Below are positions 8,890 to 16,763 of a DNA stretch of 64,000 nucleotides, piece by piece. A program made the translations under genes and the position numbers. The notes under the pieces are model-generated. The model did no database searches. It was not told the DNA's origin and was given only the letters and a program-made list of their open reading frames with translations. Location of the stretch: contig NZ_VYPZ01000001.1 of the NCBI RefSeq assembly GCF_008710155.1, positions 496,001 through 560,000 on the forward strand, in the 5' to 3' direction. Origin of the DNA: Sphingobium limneticum (GTDB taxonomy: Bacteria; Pseudomonadota; Alphaproteobacteria; Sphingomonadales; Sphingomonadaceae). Every line of letters starts with the position of its first letter. The first letter of the stretch is position 1.

Positions 8890-8916
8890 TAGCTATTGCC
8901 GAAAGCTATCAGATAG
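8882..8916. promoter_or_regulatory. Paired CTATCNGATAG palindromes before the AraC/GntR genes
   Basis: CTATCTGATAG (8882-8892) and CTATCAGATAG (8906-8916) have centres 24 bp apart and together form a larger inverted repeat (CCTATCTGATAGCT ... AGCTATCAGATAGG). The only other copies seen in the window are at 3908-3935, before the TonB receptor. The position just upstream of the regulator genes fits autoregulation. Confidence 0.55.
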
Positions 8917-8946
8917 GTCATGATGCTGGATAAGGAGAGGATGTTC

Positions 8947-9714
8947 ATGGACCGAATCATCATATCGCCCGAAATGATCGCGCTGATTGGGCCGGGAATG
9001 GCGACGCCATCGAATGACGCCGGCCTGACCACCGCCTTCATCCTGGGCTTTGGCGCGGTGGGGCAGGCGGCATCCTTCCGACTGGTCGATCGGCCCACGC
9101 TTGACGATCTGAATGACGATCGGGGCAATCGCCTGATCCTGCTGGTATCGCCCGATGCCTGTGCGCGGGTGGCGGATGGGGCCGTGCCGATGCTGCCGGG
9201 CGTGGCTTATTATCTGCCGGCACCGCTGCGCGCCATCGCGCTCGCCATTCGCGATTGCACCCTGCATGAGGCCGCCGCCACCCCCTATCGCCTGGCCAAG
9301 AGTATCGAGTTGCTCTGCGACCTGCTGCGGATCGGACGGGAGGAGGGCTATGTCCCGATCGGTCAGGATGCGCTGCTGTCCCGCGCGGATAGCGAGCGGT
9401 TGCTGAGCGCGCGCCGCATGATCGAGGATCGCTGGGCGGAAAAACTGACGCTGGACGGCATCGCGCGCGCCTGCGGCCTCAATCGCGCCAAGCTGACGCG
9501 CGGCTTTCGCGATATGTTCGGTTGCACCGTGGCGGATGCGATCATGGCCCAGCGGCTCGACCGGGCGGGCGCCATGCTGATCGCCACCGAATTGCCGATA
9601 TCGTCGGTCGGCTATCGTTGCGGCTATCTCAACAATGCCAGCTTCACCCGTGCCTTCGCCCGCCATTTCGGCGTTGCGCCGACGCAATATCGTGCCCACA
9701 GGCTGGCCGCATGA
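8947..9714 (+). CDS. AraC family transcriptional regulator
   Basis: DNA-binding regulator of 255 residues. The C-terminal about 100 residues form the two-helix-turn-helix AraC domain: LTLDGIARACGLNRAKLTRGF, then the family signature ISSVGYRCGYLNNASFTRAFARHFGVAP. The N-terminal part (1-150) is unlike the sugar-binding cupin type and carries no domain I can name. The ATG at 8947 was chosen over 8920 and 8941 because AAGGAGAGG at 8932-8940 gives it the best spacing. It overlaps the following GntR gene by 4 bases, so both are made together. It probably controls the surrounding TonB receptor/dehydrogenase/MFS genes. Confidence 0.86.
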   Translation: MDRIIISPEMIALIGPGMATPSNDAGLTTAFILGFGAVGQAASFRLVDRPTLDDLNDDRGNRLILLVSPDACARVADGAVPMLPGVAYYLPAPLRAIALAIRDCTLHEAAATPYRLAKSIELLCDLLRIGREEGYVPIGQDALLSRADSERLLSARRMIEDRWAEKLTLDGIARACGLNRAKLTRGFRDMFGCTVADAIMAQRLDRAGAMLIATELPISSVGYRCGYLNNASFTRAFARHFGVAPTQYRAHRLAA

Positions 9715-10430
9715 TGGCGACGCGGGCGGTCCAAACAAACGGGGGCGAAGATGGCGGCTCCCTGGTCAACCGGGCCATCCAGGCCGTGCGCGACCATATT
9801 CGCGACCATGGGATGAAGGTGGGCGACACGCTGCCGGGCGAGGGCAGCTTCGCCGCCGATCTGGGCGTCAGCCGCGCGGTGATGCGGGAAGCCTTTGGCG
9901 CGCTGGCTGCATTACGCCTGATCGACGTCGGCAATGGCCGGCGCGCGCGGGTAGGGGCGATCGACGGGTCGGTGATGGGCGCCTCGCTCGACCATGCCGT
10001 GTCGACCGAACAGGTCAGCGTCGCCGATGTGTGGGATGTGCGACGCACGCTGGAACTGCGCATCGCTGCCCTTGCTGCGGAGCGCCGCACGGATGAGCAG
10101 GCGGCCCATATCCTGTCGATCGCGCAGGCGATGGCGGATGGCCAGCATGATATGGCGCAGGTGACGCGGCAGGATATCGCGCTGCACACCGCCATTGCCG
10201 AGGCCGCGTCAAACCTGCTGTTTGCGCAGATCATGCGATCTTTCGAACCGCTAATGGAAACGGCGGTGCCGCGCGCTTGGGAAACGCGACAGACCGATAC
10301 GCAGCGGCAGGATATCCTGGCCTGTCACATGGATCTGGCGCAGGCGATCGCCCGGCGCGATCCCGCTGGGGCAGCAGCGGCGATCGACCGGCATTTCGAT
10401 ACATCCATCGGTCAGATGCTCGGCTCCTGA
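9711..10430 (+). CDS. GntR family regulator, FadR/FCD subgroup
   Basis: 239 residues. The N-terminal winged helix (AIQAVRDHIRDHGMKVGDTLPGE, then LGVSRAVMREAFGALAALRLI) is typical GntR. The C-terminal helical FCD ligand domain carries the metal-binding pattern around DIALHTAIAEAASN and a later ACHMDLAQAI histidine. FCD proteins usually repress catabolic operons and release DNA on binding a carboxylic acid, often a hydroxyacid, which fits the adjacent D-2-hydroxyacid dehydrogenase. The start overlaps the AraC stop (ATGA at 9711-9714). It is the best candidate to bind the CTATCNGATAG palindromes, since those are symmetric and sit before the receptor and before this regulator pair. Confidence 0.9.
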   Translation: MMATRAVQTNGGEDGGSLVNRAIQAVRDHIRDHGMKVGDTLPGEGSFAADLGVSRAVMREAFGALAALRLIDVGNGRRARVGAIDGSVMGASLDHAVSTEQVSVADVWDVRRTLELRIAALAAERRTDEQAAHILSIAQAMADGQHDMAQVTRQDIALHTAIAEAASNLLFAQIMRSFEPLMETAVPRAWETRQTDTQRQDILACHMDLAQAIARRDPAGAAAAIDRHFDTSIGQMLGS

Positions 10431-10443
10431 AACGGAGCCGAGC
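10418..10443. terminator. Bidirectional hairpin between gntR and the alcohol dehydrogenase
   Basis: Perfect 10-bp stem GCTCGGCTCC (10418-10427) with GGAGCCGAGC (10434-10443) and a 6-nt loop. It overlaps the gntR stop and sits just downstream of the convergent dehydrogenase gene. No clear U-tract is present. Confidence 0.5.
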
Positions 10444-10448
10444 GCCCG

Positions 10449-11564
10449 TCATTCCTCCGATATGCGCAGCACCGGCTTGACCACCTGACCGCTTTCGCTG
10501 GCGGCGATCGCTTCGTTGATGGCGTCGAACGGGAAATGGCCGATCAGACGGTCGAAGGGGAAGCGGCCCGCCCGATAATGGTCCATCAATTCGGGCAGGA
10601 AAGCCTGCAAGTCGCTGTCGCCGCCCAATATGCCCATGATCCGGCGGCCGCCGCCCATCAGCGCGGCTTCGTTGAAGCTCACCATATCGGCCGGGCCGGA
10701 CGCACCGACCAGCCCGGCGATACCCATCGGCGCCAGCAGCGACACCGCCTGTTCGATCAGCCGGTTGATCCCGGTCGTGTCGAAGGCATAGCCAAGCCCC
10801 GCCGGGCACAGGTCGCGGATGCGGGCGGCGACATCATCCTTGCCGTTGATCACATGGGTCGCGCCCAGTTCCTGCGCCAGCGTCAGACGCGATTCATGCA
10901 CGTCGATGGCGATGATGGGGTCAGCGCCGGCAATTTTCGCTGCCATGATTGCGGCCATGCCGACCGTTCCGGCGCCCCATATTGCGATCGGCAAGCCCGC
11001 GCGCACCTTCATCGCCCGCAGCACGGCGCCGGCTCCAGTCATCAGGCCGCAGCCGATCGGCGCCAATATGTCCAGCGGCACGCCATCCATCGTGTCGGGC
11101 ACGCGCACGACATTGCGTTCATGCGCGATGGCATGGGTGGCGAAGGCGGACTGGCCGAAGAAGTGGCCGTTCAGTGGCTGGCCGTCCTGAAACAGGGTGG
11201 GGCTGCCGTCGGCGCGCGTGCCCGACCAGTTATGCGGGAAGAATTCGTAGCAATAGGTCGGCGCATCGACCGCACAGCTGGGGCAATGGCCGCAACTGTT
11301 GAAGCTCATCACCACCCGGTCGCCGGGCTTTACGGCCGTCACGGCGCTGCCGACCGCCTCCACGATGCCGGCGCCTTCATGGCCCAGCACGATGGGCAAC
11401 GGGACCGGCAATTGCGCATCGCGCACCGCCAGATCGGTATGGCATATGCCGCAGGCGACGATCCGGACGCGCAGTTCGTCCGGCCGCAACGCGTCAAGCT
11501 GCACGTCGGCGATGGCGAATGGCTGGCTGCTGCCGTGGCATATGGCGGCTCTGGCGGTGGTCAT
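10449..11564 (-). CDS. Zinc-dependent aryl/benzyl-type alcohol dehydrogenase
   Basis: Medium-chain NAD-dependent alcohol dehydrogenase, 371 residues. Catalytic zinc ligands are in CGICHTD (near residue 38) and GHEGAG (near 61). The structural zinc cysteines are in CGHCPSC plus a later Cys (YCYEFF). IGCGLMTGAGAVL carries the third catalytic Cys in the form seen in benzyl/aryl alcohol dehydrogenases. The Rossmann motif GAGTVGMAA is near 198. The ATG at 11564 was preferred over an in-frame TTG at 11579 and follows GAGAGGATGCCGC. It is convergent with gntR and probably belongs to the same catabolic island, oxidising an alcohol to an aldehyde. The 217 bp upstream (11565-11781) carry only its promoter region. 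Confidence 0.88.
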   Translation of the reverse strand: MTTARAAICHGSSQPFAIADVQLDALRPDELRVRIVACGICHTDLAVRDAQLPVPLPIVLGHEGAGIVEAVGSAVTAVKPGDRVVMSFNSCGHCPSCAVDAPTYCYEFFPHNWSGTRADGSPTLFQDGQPLNGHFFGQSAFATHAIAHERNVVRVPDTMDGVPLDILAPIGCGLMTGAGAVLRAMKVRAGLPIAIWGAGTVGMAAIMAAKIAGADPIIAIDVHESRLTLAQELGATHVINGKDDVAARIRDLCPAGLGYAFDTTGINRLIEQAVSLLAPMGIAGLVGASGPADMVSFNEAALMGGGRRIMGILGGDSDLQAFLPELMDHYRAGRFPFDRLIGHFPFDAINEAIAASESGQVVKPVLRISEE

Positions 11565-11781
11565 GCGGCATCCTCTCAATTTATAACGATCATTAGGATG
11601 ATGACCGGCAAGGCCGGAATTTGTAAGGCCTTTTCGCGATCGGCGGTGTTTTCTGGTGAAAAATCGCCGGCTGGCCTTACGCGGAAGCGATCTCCATATA
11701 ATCGATAATATATATTATGTTAAACGCCACCACATCTCCACAGCATTACCACTGTCCAACTCGCTGTCTCATGCCATCCTG

Positions 11782-12879
11782 TCAGGCGATCGCCAGTACG
11801 CTGCTCAGAATGATCCGCACCAGTTCCGCTTGACCCCGCGCACCCATCTTGGCGTAGATCTTCTTGGAATAATTGCGCGCCGTCTCGACGGTGAGGTTCA
11901 GGTTCGCGGCGGCTTCCGCGATCGGGATGCCCTGCGCGATCTCCCAGGCGAGCCGCGCCTCGCTCGGCAACAGGCCGAACAGCTCGACCAATTGCTCGCA
12001 TCGGTCCGCCTGCGACGATCGGTCGCCGCTCAGGTAGACGATCGCCGCCGGCGCATTGCCCGCCGCGACGGATGCGCCCCGGAACGGCGCCACCAGCATG
12101 TCCATGCGTGGATCGCGGCTGAGGTTGACCGCGTGCGGCCGCGCATCGGCATGCTGCGCGAACCGTTTGACCAACGCAGTCAATTCCCGGTCCAGATCCG
12201 GCGATGCCGGGGTCAAGCGATCATAACGCCCGCGTCGCAGCAGGCCGTTGCGCTGAAACAACTGATCGACATGGGCCGTCATGTCCAGGATGCGGCACTG
12301 CGCATCCAGCGTCAACCAGCCGAAGTTCAAGCGACCAAAAGCTTCCGATGCCAGACTGGACCGCAGCCTTTCCCGCTCAAGCGCCACGAAACCACGCATC
12401 GCGATGCGCAGATGCGGCGCCAGAGCGGTCAGCAAGGATGTGGCGGAGGATGACAGATGCCGCCCTCCGCAGCAAAGCCATGCGTTGACGCCGCTCTCTT
12501 CTACGACCCGAACCGCCCGCAAATCTTCTATGCCGATCGGTAGAAGTTCTTCTTCACGCCAGGCGTTACGCACGGCGTCATCCGGATCGATCAGTTCGCC
12601 CAGGGCATATACCCGCCCTTCCCGCATCGGCCGTCGCGGCTTGGATGATTCAAGATTATTTTCCGTAAAAATATTACCTAGATTCAATGATGTTACTGGC
12701 CTGGCATGCAGCGCGACCAACCCGGTTTCATGAGGTGGATCAAAGGCCAGACCGGCATAGGGCGCCTGCAGACGGCCGCGCAATCGCTCCAGAAAATCAT
12801 GCCATAGCGGCTGCTGAAACATCCCGTCATGCAGGCTGGCCAACAGGCTGGAATCGTCCAATCGCATGGACAGCGGCAT
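11782..12879 (-). CDS. LuxR family (helix-turn-helix) transcriptional regulator
   Basis: 365 residues. The C-terminal about 65 residues form a LuxR/NarL-type HTH (LPSEARLAWEIAQGIPIAEAA, then LNLTVETARNYSKKIYAKMG). The N-terminal 280 residues show no phosphoacceptor receiver pattern and no recognisable autoinducer domain; this layout is common for orphan LuxR-type regulators in sphingomonads. I chose the ATG at 12879 because GGGAGG precedes it with normal spacing; earlier ATGs at 12891 and 12936 lack this. That ribosome-binding site is part of a near-perfect 22-bp palindrome. The gene is divergent from cysD, but its target is unknown; the aryl alcohol dehydrogenase downstream is another candidate. 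Confidence 0.82.
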   Translation of the reverse strand: MPLSMRLDDSSLLASLHDGMFQQPLWHDFLERLRGRLQAPYAGLAFDPPHETGLVALHARPVTSLNLGNIFTENNLESSKPRRPMREGRVYALGELIDPDDAVRNAWREEELLPIGIEDLRAVRVVEESGVNAWLCCGGRHLSSSATSLLTALAPHLRIAMRGFVALERERLRSSLASEAFGRLNFGWLTLDAQCRILDMTAHVDQLFQRNGLLRRGRYDRLTPASPDLDRELTALVKRFAQHADARPHAVNLSRDPRMDMLVAPFRGASVAAGNAPAAIVYLSGDRSSQADRCEQLVELFGLLPSEARLAWEIAQGIPIAEAAANLNLTVETARNYSKKIYAKMGARGQAELVRIILSSVLAIA

Positions 12880-12880
12880 A

Positions 12881-12902
12881 GGCCCTCCCATATGGGAGGT
12901 CC
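12881..12902. promoter_or_regulatory. 22-bp palindrome overlapping the luxR-type ribosome-binding site
   Basis: CCTCCCATATGGGAGG (12884-12899) is a perfect 16-bp palindrome, and one mismatch extends it to GG...CC at 12881-12902. It lies in the short gap between the divergent LuxR-type gene and cysD, and includes the GGGAGG preceding the ATG at 12879. It could be an autoregulatory operator at DNA level or a hairpin hiding the ribosome-binding site. Confidence 0.45.
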
Positions 12903-12953
12903 AATGATTGTTGCCGGGTGGCAATGGAACGCGCAAGAAGATTGCGAGGATAG

Positions 12954-13865
12954 ATGGTGGACGCGAAAACCCTGACCCATTTGGAGCGGCTGGAAGCCGA
13001 GAGCATCCATATTCTGCGCGAAGTGGTGGCCGAAGCCGAAAAGCCGGTCATGCTCTATTCGGTGGGCAAGGACAGCGCCGTGATGCTGCATCTGGCGCGC
13101 AAAGCCTTCTACCCCTCGCCCCCGCCCTTCCCGCTGTTGCACGTCGATACGACCTGGAAATTCCAGGAAATGTACAAGCTGCGCGACCGGATGGCGCAGG
13201 AAAGCGGCATGGAATTGCTGGTCTACCAGAATCCCGAAGCGGCCGAGCGCGGCATCAACCCGTTCGACCATGGCCCGCTGCACACCGACATGTGGAAGAC
13301 GGAAGGTCTGAAGCAGGCGCTCAACCTCTACGGCTTCGACGCGGCCTTCGGCGGTGCGCGCCGCGACGAGGAAAAGAGCCGGGCGAAGGAGCGTATCTTC
13401 TCCTTCCGCACCGCGTCGCATGGTTGGGATCCCAAGAACCAGCGGCCCGAACTGTGGAACCTCTACAACGCCCGCAAGAACAAGGGCGAGAGCATCCGCA
13501 TCTTCCCGATCAGCAATTGGACCGAGCTGGATATCTGGCAATATATCCACCTGAACGACGTGCCGATCGTGCCGCTTTATTTCGCGGACGAACGCCCGAC
13601 GGTGGAGCGCGACGGCATGTTGTTGATGGTCGATGATGATCGCTTCCCGCTGCAACCGGGCGAAGAGCCGGTGATGCGCTCCATCCGGTTCCGTACGCTG
13701 GGCTGCTATCCACTAACCGGCGCGGTCGAGAGCAGGGCCAAGACGCTGCCCGACGTGATCCAGGAAACGCTGCTGACGACCACGTCGGAGCGCCAAGGCC
13801 GCGCGATCGACAAGGATGCGGGCGGCGCCGGCATGGAGAAGAAGAAACAAGAGGGTTACTTTTGA
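12954..13865 (+). CDS. cysD: Sulfate adenylyltransferase subunit 2
   Basis: Catalytic subunit of ATP sulfurylase, 303 residues, forming adenosine 5'-phosphosulfate (APS) from ATP and sulfate together with CysN. It belongs to the PAPS-reductase-like ATP pyrophosphatase fold. The PP-loop [12 protein letters not shown] is near residue 41, followed by [27 protein letters not shown] and the C-terminal [16 protein letters not shown] motif, all typical of CysD. The ATG at 12954 follows GAGG. It is the first gene of a cysD-cysNC-cysQ operon, with a 129-bp gap holding repeats before cysNC. Confidence 0.97.
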   Translation: MVDAKTLTHLERLEAESIHILREVVAEAEKPVMLYSVGKDSAVMLHLARKAFYPSPPPFPLLHVDTTWKFQEMYKLRDRMAQESGMELLVYQNPEAAERGINPFDHGPLHTDMWKTEGLKQALNLYGFDAAFGGARRDEEKSRAKERIFSFRTASHGWDPKNQRPELWNLYNARKNKGESIRIFPISNWTELDIWQYIHLNDVPIVPLYFADERPTVERDGMLLMVDDDRFPLQPGEEPVMRSIRFRTLGCYPLTGAVESRAKTLPDVIQETLLTTTSERQGRAIDKDAGGAGMEKKKQEGYF

Positions 13866-13903
13866 CGCACCACGTCATCCGCGAGCGGGTGACGAAGCGT
13901 CAA

Positions 13904-13980
13904 CCCCAGCGCAGGCTGGGGTCGCGTGCTATCCGGCACAACCTTCCCAAGATCAACGCGATCCCAGCTTCCGCTGGGAT
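13904..13980. repeat. REP-like palindromic elements between cysD and cysNC
   Basis: Two short hairpins: CCCCAGC-GCAG-GCTGGGG (13904-13921) and ATCCCAGC-TTCC-GCTGGGAT (13961-13980). Flanking GTCATCC/GGGTGACG and GGGATGACGGG tracts resemble the dispersed TCATCCCAGC..GCTGGGAT intergenic repeats of sphingomonads. They fill an operon gap that would otherwise be a few bases, so an insertion of a mobile REP-type unit between the two genes is likely. Confidence 0.7.
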
Positions 13981-13994
13981 GACGGGATGAACAT

Positions 13995-15896
13995 ATGACC
14001 GACCCCATCTACAAAACCGACGCCCTCATCGCGCAGGATATCGACCAATATCTCAAGGTGCATGAGCATAAGACGATGCTGCGTTTCATCACCTGCGGGT
14101 CGGTGGACGATGGCAAGTCGACACTGATCGGCCGCCTGCTATACGACAGCAAGATGATCTTCGAGGATCAACTGGCTGCATTGGAGGCGGACAGCAAGAA
14201 GGTCGGTACGCAGGGGCAGGAGATCGATTTCGCTCTTCTCGTCGACGGGCTTGCCGCCGAACGCGAACAGGGCATCACCATCGACGTCGCCTATCGCTTC
14301 TTCGCGACCGAAAAGCGGAAATTCATCGTCGCCGACACGCCGGGCCACGAACAATATACCCGCAATATGGTGACCGGCGCATCGACCGCCGACCTCGCCG
14401 TCATCCTGATCGACGCGCGCAAGGGCATCCTGACCCAGACCCGTCGGCACAGCTACCTCGCCCACCTGATCGGTATCCGCAACATCGTCTTAGCGGTGAA
14501 CAAGATGGATCTGGTCGGTTATGATGAGGCGGTGTTCGACAAGATCGTGGCCGACTATGCCGCGTTCGCCCGTTCGATCGGCATCACCGCTTTCACCCCC
14601 ATGCCGATCTCCGGCTTCAAGGGCGACAATATCACTGGCCCCAGCGCGAACACGCCCTGGTACAAGGGGCCGGCGCTGATCGAGCATCTGGAAACGGTCG
14701 AGGTCAACAGTGCGGCCGACGCGGACAAGCCGTTCCGCATGGCGGTGCAGTGGGTCAACCGCCCCAATCTGGATTTCCGGGGTTTTTCCGGCCAGATCGC
14801 GACGGGCAGCGTCAAGCCCGGTGACGCCATCCGCGTCCTGCCGTCGGGCAAGACCAGCACGATCACCCGCATCGTCACGCTGGACGGCGATCTGGATGAG
14901 GCCGTCGCCGGCCAGTCGGTCACGCTCTGCTTCGCCGATGAGGTCGATTGCTCGCGCGGGGACGTGATCGCCGCATCCGGCAGCCCGCCACAGGCCGCCG
15001 ACCAGTTTGAGGCGACGATCGTGTGGATGGCGGACGAGGAAATGCTGCCGGGCCGCTCCTACTGGCTCAAGATCGGCACCCAGATGGTGACGGCCACGAT
15101 CCAGCAGCCCAAATATCAGGTCAACGTCAATACGATGGAGCATCTGGCGGCCAAGACGCTAGAGCTGAACGCCATCGGCGTCGCCAACCTGTCGACCGAC
15201 AAGCAGATCGTGTTCGAACCCTATGCGGCCAATCGGACGCTGGGCGGGTTCATCCTGATCGACAAGCTGACCAATGCGACGGTGGCGGCGGGCATGCTGC
15301 ACTTCAGCCTGCGCCGCGCGCAGAATGTCCATTGGCAGGCGACCGACATCAGCCGCGATTTCCACGCCGGCCTGAAGAACCAGAAGCCCGCCGTGCTGTG
15401 GTTCACAGGTTTGTCGGGTGCGGGCAAGTCCACCATCGCCAATCTGGTGGAAAAGAAGCTGGCGCGGATGAACCGCCACACCTTCCTGCTGGATGGCGAC
15501 AATGTACGCCATGGCCTGAACAAGGATCTGGGCTTTACCGACGCTGATCGGGTGGAAAATATCCGCCGCGTCGGCGAAGTGGCGAAGCTGATGACCGACG
15601 CTGGCCTGATCGTCATCACCGCCTTCATCTCGCCCTTCCGCGCCGAACGCGACATGGTGCGGTCCATGATGCAGCCGGGCGAGTTTATCGAGGTGCATAT
15701 CGACACGACGCTGGCCGATGCCGAAGCGCGCGACGTCAAGGGCCTCTACAAGAAGGCGCGGTCGGGCCAGCTCAAGAATTTCACCGGCATCGACAGCCCC
15801 TATGAAGCGCCCGAAGATCCCGAAATCCGGATCGACACGGCAGTCATGACGGCGGAGGAAGCCGCCGATGCGATCGTCGCCAGGCTGATCCCATGA
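13995..15896 (+). CDS. cysNC: Bifunctional sulfate adenylyltransferase subunit 1 / APS kinase
   Basis: Fusion of CysN GTPase (residues 1 to about 445) and CysC APS kinase (about 450-633), 633 residues. The first half has the GTPase P-loop [13 protein letters not shown] near 36, [12 protein letters not shown] and NKMDL, as in the EF-Tu-like CysN that drives ATP sulfurylase. The second half has its own Walker [13 protein letters not shown] near 475 and the APS-kinase segment [15 protein letters not shown]. The enzyme therefore makes APS and phosphorylates it to PAPS in one chain, as in several Alphaproteobacteria. The start at 13995 follows the repeat-containing gap after cysD; cysQ overlaps its stop by 4 bases. 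Confidence 0.97.
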   Translation: MTDPIYKTDALIAQDIDQYLKVHEHKTMLRFITCGSVDDGKSTLIGRLLYDSKMIFEDQLAALEADSKKVGTQGQEIDFALLVDGLAAEREQGITIDVAYRFFATEKRKFIVADTPGHEQYTRNMVTGASTADLAVILIDARKGILTQTRRHSYLAHLIGIRNIVLAVNKMDLVGYDEAVFDKIVADYAAFARSIGITAFTPMPISGFKGDNITGPSANTPWYKGPALIEHLETVEVNSAADADKPFRMAVQWVNRPNLDFRGFSGQIATGSVKPGDAIRVLPSGKTSTITRIVTLDGDLDEAVAGQSVTLCFADEVDCSRGDVIAASGSPPQAADQFEATIVWMADEEMLPGRSYWLKIGTQMVTATIQQPKYQVNVNTMEHLAAKTLELNAIGVANLSTDKQIVFEPYAANRTLGGFILIDKLTNATVAAGMLHFSLRRAQNVHWQATDISRDFHAGLKNQKPAVLWFTGLSGAGKSTIANLVEKKLARMNRHTFLLDGDNVRHGLNKDLGFTDADRVENIRRVGEVAKLMTDAGLIVITAFISPFRAERDMVRSMMQPGEFIEVHIDTTLADAEARDVKGLYKKARSGQLKNFTGIDSPYEAPEDPEIRIDTAVMTAEEAADAIVARLIP

Positions 15897-16660
15897 GCGA
15901 CATGGTGTCCGACGCCACGCTGGCCGCCCATCTGGCGCAGATAGCGGGGCGCCTGCTGCTCGACGTCCGGGCCTCCGCCCTGTTCAGCCCCAAGGCGCTG
16001 GGCAAGGCGGGGGATCAGACCGCCAACCAGTTCCTCTGCCACGCCCTGCGCGAACAGAGGCCCGATGATGGGCTGCTGTCCGAGGAGGAAAAGGACAATG
16101 AAGAGCGCTTAGCCAAGAGCCGCGTATGGATCGTGGATCCGGTGGACGGCACGCGCGAATATGGCGAGGAGCGGACCGACTGGGCCGTGCATGTGGGCCT
16201 GGCCATCGACGGCATCCCCAGCATTGGCGCGGTGGCGCTGCCGGGCCTTGAGGGCGGCATCGTTCTGCGCACCGATCAGGTTCGGACCGTGCCCCCCGCG
16301 CCCGAAAAGCTCCGCATGGTCGTCAGCCGCACCCGCCCGGCCGCAGAAGCGCTGGCGGTTGCGGCGGCGATCGACGCGGAACTGGTACCGATGGGGTCTG
16401 CCGGCGCCAAGGCGATGGCGATCATCCTGGGGCAGGCGGACATCTATCTGCACAGCGGCGGGCAATATGAATGGGACAGCATGGCGCCTGTCGCGGTCGC
16501 GCGTGCGCATGGCCTGCATTGCTCGCGCATCGACGGGTCGCCGCTCGTCTATAATCGGGCGGACGTCTATCTGCCCGACCTGCTGATATGCCGGCGGGAA
16601 CATGCCGACGATGTGCTGCGGCAGGTAGCGCGCTATAATCAAAGCGTTGCAAGGGCCTGA
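15893..16660 (+). CDS. cysQ: 3'(2'),5'-bisphosphate nucleotidase CysQ
   Basis: Inositol-monophosphatase-fold phosphatase, 255 residues, hydrolysing 3'-phosphoadenosine 5'-phosphate (PAP), the by-product of PAPS reduction, to AMP. The metal-binding motifs are visible: LLSEEEKDN (Glu ligand near residue 65), [11 protein letters not shown] (near 80) and the C-terminal [12 protein letters not shown]. It overlaps cysNC by the ATGA at 15893-15896, so PAPS synthesis and PAP removal are made together. A short hairpin overlaps the stop codon. Confidence 0.93.
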   Translation: MSDMVSDATLAAHLAQIAGRLLLDVRASALFSPKALGKAGDQTANQFLCHALREQRPDDGLLSEEEKDNEERLAKSRVWIVDPVDGTREYGEERTDWAVHVGLAIDGIPSIGAVALPGLEGGIVLRTDQVRTVPPAPEKLRMVVSRTRPAAEALAVAAAIDAELVPMGSAGAKAMAIILGQADIYLHSGGQYEWDSMAPVAVARAHGLHCSRIDGSPLVYNRADVYLPDLLICRREHADDVLRQVARYNQSVARA

Positions 16661-16668
16661 ACAGGCCC
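16653..16668 (+). terminator. Short hairpin at the end of the cys operon
   Basis: GGGCCTG-AA-CAGGCCC (16653-16659 with 16662-16668) overlaps the cysQ stop. There is no U-tract, so termination is only suggested. Confidence 0.35.
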
Positions 16669-16763
16669 CCTTCCCTGCAAGCTGTAATAAAGCCGGTCGA
16701 CATTGGCCGTCCGATCGGCATGATCCCGACTCGCCCGCGCAGTCCTGCGCCAAGGAGTTGATT

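Noticed and set aside
10536..11708. Long plus-strand frame over the alcohol dehydrogenase
   Set aside because: The minus strand encodes a complete zinc alcohol dehydrogenase with all ligand motifs; the plus frame has no recognisable content.
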